DNA from: Blumeriella jaapii
Taxonomy: Eukaryota; Ascomycota; Leotiomycetes; Helotiales; Drepanopezizaceae
Direction: 5' to 3'
Assembly (NCBI GenBank): GCA_009599575.1
Contig: VWND01000043.1
Span: 1-64,000, forward strand
DNA length: 64,000 bases
Shown: positions 57,717-64,000 of the stretch, piece after piece
Numbering within the stretch: the stretch's first letter is position 1
How the letters are laid out: every line of letters begins with the position of its first letter
Made by a program: the position numbers and the translations under genes
The notes under the pieces: generated by a model
What the model was told of the DNA's origin: nothing
Seen by the model: only the letters and a program-made list of their open reading frames with translations
The model's database searches: none

Positions 57717-57719
57717 TTT

Positions 57720-57727
57720 TGATTTTT
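57720..57727 (+). promoter_or_regulatory. A2 possible self-priming site
   Basis: tgattttt, three bases after the LTR, is the reverse complement of aaaaatca at 57636-57643 in the R-like region. In A1 that motif reads agaaatca at 5090-5097, 36 bp after its TATA-like box. It is short and T-rich, so chance is possible; the layout parallels families B and F. Confidence 0.35.
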
Positions 57728-59300
57728 TTATTTATCGGAACGGCAGTTCGATATTATTAAAACAATCTTTTATTATATTATTATATTTATATCGTTATTA
57801 TCGATATTATAGCTTTTCGCATTCGCAAAAAACAAGCATTTTTAATTATTTAAAAAGATTCAGTATTTTCGGCTGCTTAGAAAAACCTCGTATTATCGTT
57901 TTTTTAACGTTATCAGCTTTATTAAAAGTCGAAAATACCTTATTATTAAAGCGCGACGATTTCCTAATTTTTTTTATCGAAAAAATTATTAAAAAAGGCT
58001 ACGCTTAAAACGATTCGGAAAGATTTTTTATCGAAACTTTAATTTATTTAACGGATAAACGAATTCGCGCCGAACAAAAAAAAAACGATAAACGTAAAAA
58101 AGTAAAAAAAATATAAGCTAAAATAAAATAGAAAAAAACTGAAAAAAGAATTTACGAAATAATTAAAAGATTCGAAAAAACCAAAAAACGTCGAAACGAA
58201 TTTCGAAAAAAAATTAAATAATTTCAACGAAAACTTAACGCTTTCGAAAATATCGAAAAAAAGGTTTTTATATTTTTTAATACCGCCCCAATTGAAAAAA
58301 GATAAAAAATAATTTAAGCCGGCGATTATTATAAAATATTTTCGAAGCATTACGATAGTAATACTTATTAAAAACGATTTAGCATTTTTTTTAAGCATAT
58401 TATATTTTTTGTAAAAAACACAGCGAATTCGAGCCGAAAAGCACTAAAAATAAAAGATTTTTTAATATATCGAAGGAAAAATACTAAAAAAGCTTAATTT
58501 TTTATTCGGCGTGTAAAGCGAAGTTTTCGCTAGAATAAAAAAGTAATATTTTATATTAATTAAAAGAAAATTAACGCCTGTGTTTTAGTTTTCGACGATA
58601 AAATAAAAAAAAAATAAACCGGATACGAACGACGTTTTACGAATATTCGAATTATATAAAACGATTTTAAAAAATAAATATTAAACTTTTTAATAAATGC
58701 GGAAAATCGAGAAATCGCGGCTTCGAATTTATACGATAAAGCGAAACAAAAAAAATATAAATTAATTAACGATTTCGTTGCTTATTTAAATAATTTCGAA
58801 TAATAATTGCAAATAACAAACGATACGACTAAAAAAAAAATGCTTTTCGCAAAACTCCGATTTATTTTTCGGAAAAAAATTATTAAACGAAGCAATATTA
58901 CAGTTATAAATTCGCACGAAAAATTAATATTAATCGCTCGTTGTATCGAAAATGTTAATAAAATTATCAGCGATAAAACGAAAAATAATAAACGACGAAA
59001 CGAACGCAAAAAAAAAAAAAAAAAAAAAAATTTATATTTACGATTAAAACTTAAAAGCTAAAACAGATATATACCGTTTTCGATTCGAAAATACGTTACA
59101 AAAAAAAAAACGAAAGCGAGAAAACGATAATTCTAATAAAATTTTTTGAAATTTTAAAACTTTTAACAACTTTTTTTATTTTTCGAAATGCAGTCGCTGC
59201 TAAAAGAAAAGGCATCGCATAGCTAATTGTTTAAAAATCGAATATTATAAATGCAATAAAAAAAAATATATAATTTTAAACTGCTTCGAAGCTAACAAAT
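57728..59300 (+). pseudogene. gag: A2 gag relic with two CCHC knuckles
   Basis: The capsid part is readable from about 57900, with an open stretch at 58807-59061 (LRFIFRKKIIKRSNITVI, then LILIARCIENVNK), ending in a Lys tract with 23 A (59008-59030). Knuckle 1 (59189-59230) is C-x2-C-x4-H-x4-C with all metal ligands present: CSRC, stop-KKR, H, RIAN, C. Knuckle 2 (59243-59284) has its first Cys and its His turned to Tyr by RIP-type changes. Confidence 0.85.
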
Positions 59301-59960
59301 TTAAAGATTCGAAAAAAGCTTTCGCTCGATTTTAATTTCGTCGCTGCTAACAAAATCGAGCGAAAAAAAAAGGCAGAAAATAATAATTTTAATCGAAATT
59401 AAAAAAATCACAAGCGAAACTTATACGAAACGAGTTTTTATCGATTGCGGCGCGGAAAAAAACTGCGTAATTTAAAAATTATTAATTAAATGTAAATAGA
59501 AACCAATTTAAAAACGTATTAATTTATTTACGATTGAAAAAAAAAAAAAATTATTTACGGCACGCATACGCAATTTATTCGCGCTATTAATAATTATAAA
59601 ATAATTAAAAAAATATAAAGCGATTTCGTGGCTTGCGATATAAATATATTAAAAGTTTTATTTATTTTAAGGTTTTTTTAGTTGCGAAATATCGATTTCG
59701 TTATAAGCTTTCGAGCTAAATCGTAGCGATATCCAGTCGAACGCTTATAATTTAATTTCGTTATAGTCAAACGTTTTAAAAAAGAATTTAAAAAAAAGCA
59801 AGCGTTTTATATCGTTTTAAAAAAAGCTATTAAAAAATAATATTAATTATTTTTTAAATACGACGATTACGCCGACGTATTTAACGATATCGCCGCGATT
59901 ATTTTAATTTTTTATTATTTTATAAAACATCGAATAAACTTCGCGGAAAAAAAAAACCTT
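59300..59960 (+). pseudogene. pol: A2 protease relic
   Basis: The sequence KRVFIDCGAEKNCVI carries the protease Asp at 59443-59445 in a D-C-G-A variant of D-S/T-G-A. It is followed by a linker to RT homologous to A1 1-480. Confidence 0.78.
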
Positions 59961-61015
59961 TTTTAAAAATTAATTTATTTTTTGTCGAAATTTAAACTTA
60001 TCGAATTGCGCGAATATTTCGATTCGAGCTTAAAAAAAGGCTGGATAAAAAGATTTATTAGTTTTGCCGGCGCACCGGTAATATTTATACCGAAAAAAAA
60101 CGGGAGTTTACGATTATACGTCGATTATAAAAATCTAAACGCAATTACGGTTAAAAATCGAATTTTCCTATTTTTTATTAGCGAAACTTTGGATCGTTTG
60201 AAAAAAGCTAAAATATTTACTAAGCTAAATCTTATTTGGGCGTACCACCGCTTTCGAATAAAAAAGAAAAATAAATGAAAAACTGCGTTTCGCATTCGTT
60301 ACGGATATTTCGAATATTACGTATTATTTTTCGGTTTTTCGAACGCATCAGCAATTTTCCAAGCATATATTAATTAAATTTTAATCGGTTTAGTAAATAT
60401 TACGTATATAATTTACTTCGACGATATTTTAATATTTTTCGAAAACCTCGACGATTATATAAACGCGATAAAAAAAGTTTTCGAAAAACTTCGTATTAAC
60501 AAATTTTACGGAAATCTGAAAAAATATATTTTCGATACGAATACGGTTGAGTTTTTAAGCTTCGTCGTTATTTCTACGGGAATTAAAATAGACCCAGGAA
60601 AAATAAATAATATTCGAAAATGGCCCTTTTTTATTACGTAGCGAAATATTTAAATGTTTTGGGTTTTATTAATTTTTACAAACGTTTTATTAAAAACTAC
60701 GCTAAGCTTTGCCGATTTATTACAGATTTTTTAAAAGAAATGCAACGAAGAAAAATATCGGGCCTTTTTCGTTTTTTATTCGAAGCGAAGTTCGCTTTTT
60801 TATTTTCAAAAGAAAAGTTTTGCTAAATATCGATTTTACGCTATTTCGATTTTCGATTAAAAATTCAAATCGAAACAAACGCTTCGAAATTTGCTATAAG
60901 CGAAATATTATTTTAATTATTCGAAGAAAATGCAAAGGCACGTTGGTATTTTATCGTATATTATTCGAAAAAGCTTTTTTTTATAAAACAAAAATACGAA
61001 GTTTACGACGCTGAA
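59960..61015 (+). pseudogene. pol: A2 reverse transcriptase relic, cut by B3
   Basis: A 98-codon open frame (59982-60278) covers the RT N-terminal part (FAGAPVIFIPKKNGSLRLYV, then KNLNAITVKNRIF). The catalytic YFDD at 60414-60425 is intact. GFINFYKRFIKNYAKLC is near 60663. The RNase H start is reached and the frame is broken at 61015 by insertion of B3, at the point equivalent to A1 about 1527. Confidence 0.9.
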
Positions 61016-61313
61016 TGTGACGATTTAATTAGTCGAAGGGCTGGGAGATCAGTCAACTGGTCGCCTTGTTCATATGGTATAAGAAAACGAGCCTTTGGTT
61101 TTGTAACAAAAATATTCATTTAAAATTAACAATTGCAAAAGGCAGAAGTTGCTAAAAGGAAAAAGCTTTATATATATGAATAGTTTCCACAGTTGATAGG
61201 AAAACCCATTAGGAAACCAGAAAGCTTGCAGCTATACGTAGCTATTGGAAAGCTTGCAGTTATACGTAGTTGCTGGGGTAACACGAAAGGTAGTAATAAA
61301 ATAAATCGTTATA
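61016..61313 (-). repeat. B3 3' LTR (298 bp)
   Basis: It begins TGTGACGATTTAATT and ends ATCGTTATA (plus-strand view), with two copies of the 29-bp unit. It aligns over its full length with the 299-bp LTRs of B1. Confidence 0.95.
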
Positions 61314-62730
61314 TTATTTCTCCGTCCGAAAAAAGCGTGCTTTTAAGCTTTTATTTATTGGTACGTTATTATCCAAATAATCGTACGAATTTAAACTTTC
61401 GGAATACGCTTTTAGCCAGTTTATAAGTTTTGCAGAAGAACCGGAGAGCTTTTTATGCGTTAAATGAAAGTCGCGCATTTTCAGGGGAATATATATAAAA
61501 TTAAACGCGGGGTACCACGTAAGATTTTTATTTAAGCTTATTTAAGAAGTTTTGTATTAAAAGGTTTTTCGCTGTATTCGATAAGCGATTAATTTTTCGA
61601 TTTCGTATTCAAGCTTATCAGTTATATTAATAGATTTAGGAATTGGATTAATCTGATCTGAAAGCGCGTCGTCAGCTGTTTTACGCAATCGATTAGCGTG
61701 GAAAACTGAATGTACGTTTATAATATTAGGGAAGTTTAATTTAAAAGCGTTGTCGAAAATTTTGGCTACAATTTTAAAAAGGCCGTTTGTAGAATTGTCG
61801 AGCTTGCGGAAAGGCCGGAAGGTCGGAAATGGACGCATATCGAGCCAAACGTAGTCGCTAACGTTAAAATCGATCGCGCGGCGAGATTTATTTGCGTTTT
61901 TTTTTATTTTGTCGTAGGTTTATTAAAAATGCGATTTGGCGAAGTTTCAGGCGTCGTAATGGCGGCGAGCGTACGCACGAGCTTCGTTTGCGTTTAGCTT
62001 ATATAAAAGGTTAGGGGAAGGGAAAATGTCGAGTTTTCAATTTTAATTAATATAGGAAGTGTAATCGTATATAATTTTAAAAAGTGAAAAGTCATTTAGA
62101 TTTTCGTAAAAAAATATTATTTGAGCGAAATTTATTATTAAAAAAAATTCGCTTTAATCGTTTTAATAAAAGTTTACGAAAGGTCGAAAGCGTTTTTGCA
62201 GATATTAATTGTAAATTTCGGTCTGACCGTCGGTTTTAAAATAAGCGGTTATCGAAAGCTTTAGTTGCGTATCGAAAATTTTGTTTAATTCAGACCAAAA
62301 GATAAATTAATACTAAAAGTTACGATCGCTAATAATACTTTTTGAAAGGCCAAAATACTTGTATATATGAAATATATACAATTTAGCGAGACTTCGAACG
62401 TCGATATTTTTATAGCAAAAGATTAAAATAGTTTGTTTGGAAAAGCGATTTATTATTACGAATACGTTATCGTAATCGTATTTGTTTTTGTTAAAATTGC
62501 AAAAGTTTATTATAACGTGCTTTTAAAAATGGTTAGGAACAGGAAAAGGCTGAAAAAGGCCGGGGCGCTTATTTCTTGAAATAGAACTTTTTCGATAAGC
62601 GTAGCAATTGCGATAGTATTATTTTACGAAAGCTATTATATTTCGTTAATAATATTAGTCCGAAAATAATTGCGTAGTTTTGCGAGCGCTAGAATAAGCG
62701 GTGGAAATTTGGTCGTATATTTTTCGTATA
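61314..62730 (-). pseudogene. pol: B3 integrase and chromodomain-like tail relic
   Basis: The C-terminal module is open at 61838-61557 on the minus strand (MRPFPTFRPFRKLDN, then HSVFHANRLRKTADDAL). The tail toward the LTR matches B1 and B2. The integrase core at about 62640-62010 is degraded by TAA/TAG codons. The forward ORF 61193-61426 crosses LTR and antisense tail and is not a gene. Confidence 0.88.
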
Positions 62731-64000
62731 AAGGTTAAACGAAAATGATCGACGTTTAGGATTATCAGGCGACCGTAATATAATAACAAGTCGTGTTTAA
62801 ATATATACGAAGTATTATTAGCGTCGTTTTCTTTCGTAGCGTTTTATATAGCTTTTTTTCGGAAGGCTATCAGATTGTTAGCTGTGCGATTAGCGTGGAG
62901 AATTTAATCAACGATACGAAATGCGGAAAAAAGATTAGCTATTTCAACGATAAAAACAGCTGTTTCGGAGGCCGTGAAAAATCGAAGTTTTTTAATTAAA
63001 AGGCGGTAATTAATTTAATCGGCTCGGAAAAGAGTTTGCAGGCGCTAAGTGCGTTTAAAAAAGTTTTGGCGGTCGAATTCGCTTGTACGACGTGTTAGTA
63101 CGTTAGCCAAAGGATTGTGTTTATTTGATTTGTACGTAATAAAAAAGTTGTAGTCGGCGAAAAGCTCGGCCCAGCGTATTTGTCGAGCGTTTAAAAGTTT
63201 AAAGATTATAAAATACTTTAAAGCTTTGTAATTAATAATAATTTTAATTTAATAAACTAAGCTAGCTAGTTTAATACGAAAATTACTTAGAAATTTTACG
63301 ATTGCGAGTATTTTTTTATTATATACGACGTAGTTTAGTTTTGCGAAAGCTATGGTTTTGCTAAAATAAGCGATTGGGAGCCAGTCGTTATTATAAAATT
63401 GCGAAAGCATAAAAGCTATTACGCCGTCGGAAACGTTAATTTTTAATATATAAAAAAGGTTTTGCTTATAATATTATAAAACTGGTGCAATAGTAAAGGC
63501 TAGTATAAAAAGGTCGAAATTCTCCTGACATTTAGAAATGAAATTGTAAAAAACGTTAGTTTTGATTAAATAAATCAGAAGCTTTGCAATTATATCGTAG
63601 TTTCGAATAAAACGTCGATAAAAATTACAAAAACCAAAAAAGCTTTGTATATTTTTTACAGTAGTAGAAGGCTTCCAGTAGGCGACTACGGAAACCTTTT
63701 TTAAATTTATTTTTAAATTTTTAATAAAAATAATAAAGCTTAGGTAACGGGTCCGAATAACGTTAAATTCAAATTTCCGAATATCGGCCTGTAATCCAGC
63801 GTCAGCGAGTTTTTGGAGCATTTTACGAACGTATATGGCGTGTTTTAAAAGGTCGGACGAATAAATAAAAATATTATCTAAGTATACAATGCAAAAATCG
63901 TTTAAATAATCGAAAAAAACGTCGTTTATATAGCGTTGATAAATTGCGAATCTATTAGTAAAGTTAAAAAATAGCATTTTATATTTATAAGCGTCGTAAC
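62730..64000 (-). pseudogene. pol: B3 RNase H and reverse transcriptase relic (partial)
   Basis: A 167-codon open frame (63977-63474) carries AIYQRYINDVFFDYLNDFCI, the catalytic box YLDN at 63873-63884 (first Asp kept, second lost), and [18 protein letters not shown]. RNase H follows at about 63470-62990. This is the best preserved RT segment of family B, cut only by the window edge. Confidence 0.9.

Larger units (their letters stand above)
57304..64000 (+). mobile_element. Family A, copy A2 (5' part, interrupted by B3, extends past window)
   Basis: A2 begins with its 5' LTR at 57304-57716, inserted in the C-i integrase tail (left flank gacga, 57299-57303). Gag, protease and RT follow to 61015, where B3 enters. 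The rest of A2 must lie right of B3, beyond the window. A2 is co-linear with A1 from 59489 on. Confidence 0.93.
61016..64000 (-). mobile_element. Family B, copy B3 (3' part, extends past window)
   Basis: This minus-strand family B element has its 3' LTR at the left (61016-61313) and integrase, RNase H and RT following to the window edge. The left flank ctgaa (61011-61015) should recur beyond its 5' LTR outside the window. It belongs to the subfamily with doubled 29-bp unit, like B1. Confidence 0.94.

Noticed and set aside
1..64000. CRISPR array, tRNA or rRNA genes, secondary-metabolite or effector genes
   Set aside because: No evenly spaced repeats, no tRNA or rRNA fold or conserved core, and no intact ORF with signal peptide or Cys pattern was seen; CRISPR is not expected in a fungal context.

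Overview
The window is a gene-free, strongly AT-rich stretch that looks like repeat-compacted heterochromatin of a filamentous ascomycete (Pezizomycotina; species not determinable from sequence alone). Every stretch I could interpret belongs to an LTR retrotransposon. All copies carry the imprint of repeat-induced point mutation (RIP): CpA has become TpA on both strands, CpG is kept, and reading frames are broken mainly by TAA/TAG codons at Gln or Trp positions. No intact cellular gene, tRNA, rRNA or CRISPR array is visible.

Six element families can be told apart by their LTRs and domains. Family A is a 413-bp-LTR Ty3/gypsy with chromodomain (copies A1, A2). Family B is a 266-299-bp-LTR Ty3/gypsy with chromodomain-like tail (copies B1 to B5). 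Family C is a 267-bp-LTR Ty3/gypsy of another fungal clade, with an acidic tail and no chromodomain seen (C-i, C-ii). Family D is a 259-bp-LTR Ty3/gypsy with chromodomain-like tail. Family F is a 174-bp-LTR Ty3/gypsy with chromodomain on the minus strand. Family G is a Ty1/copia.

The layout is a Russian doll resolved by target-site duplications (TSDs). Left edge: A1 (1-5170) sits in B4 (5171-6439), which sits in the leader of B5 (6440-6743, minus strand). Next comes copia G (6744-12775 and 18762-19741), split inside its RNase H domain by F (12776-18756, TSD AAAGT). C-i starts at 19742 and was itself entered by D (21693-28100, TSD TAAGC), by its own sister C-ii (28326-52417, TSD CTAT) and by A2 (from 57304). 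C-ii was entered by B1 (28809-35273, minus, TSD ATATA) and B2 (42717-49029, plus, TSD AAAAG). A2 was entered by B3 (61016 to the right edge, minus).

The families appear to differ in how they prime reverse transcription. B and F, and tentatively A, show a primer-binding site complementary to the likely 5' end of their own transcript (Tf1-like self-priming). C has a classical TGG tRNA-3'-end site. G has a site resembling the anticodon arm of initiator tRNA-Met, as in copia. C-ii (about 11.3 kb once its insertions are removed) carries a roughly 3.4-kb unrecognised coding region between pol and the 3' LTR, and A1 carries a smaller one. These are the best candidates for something undescribed. The gene-free, RIP-saturated, chromovirus-rich composition would fit a centromere core or an AT-isochore.
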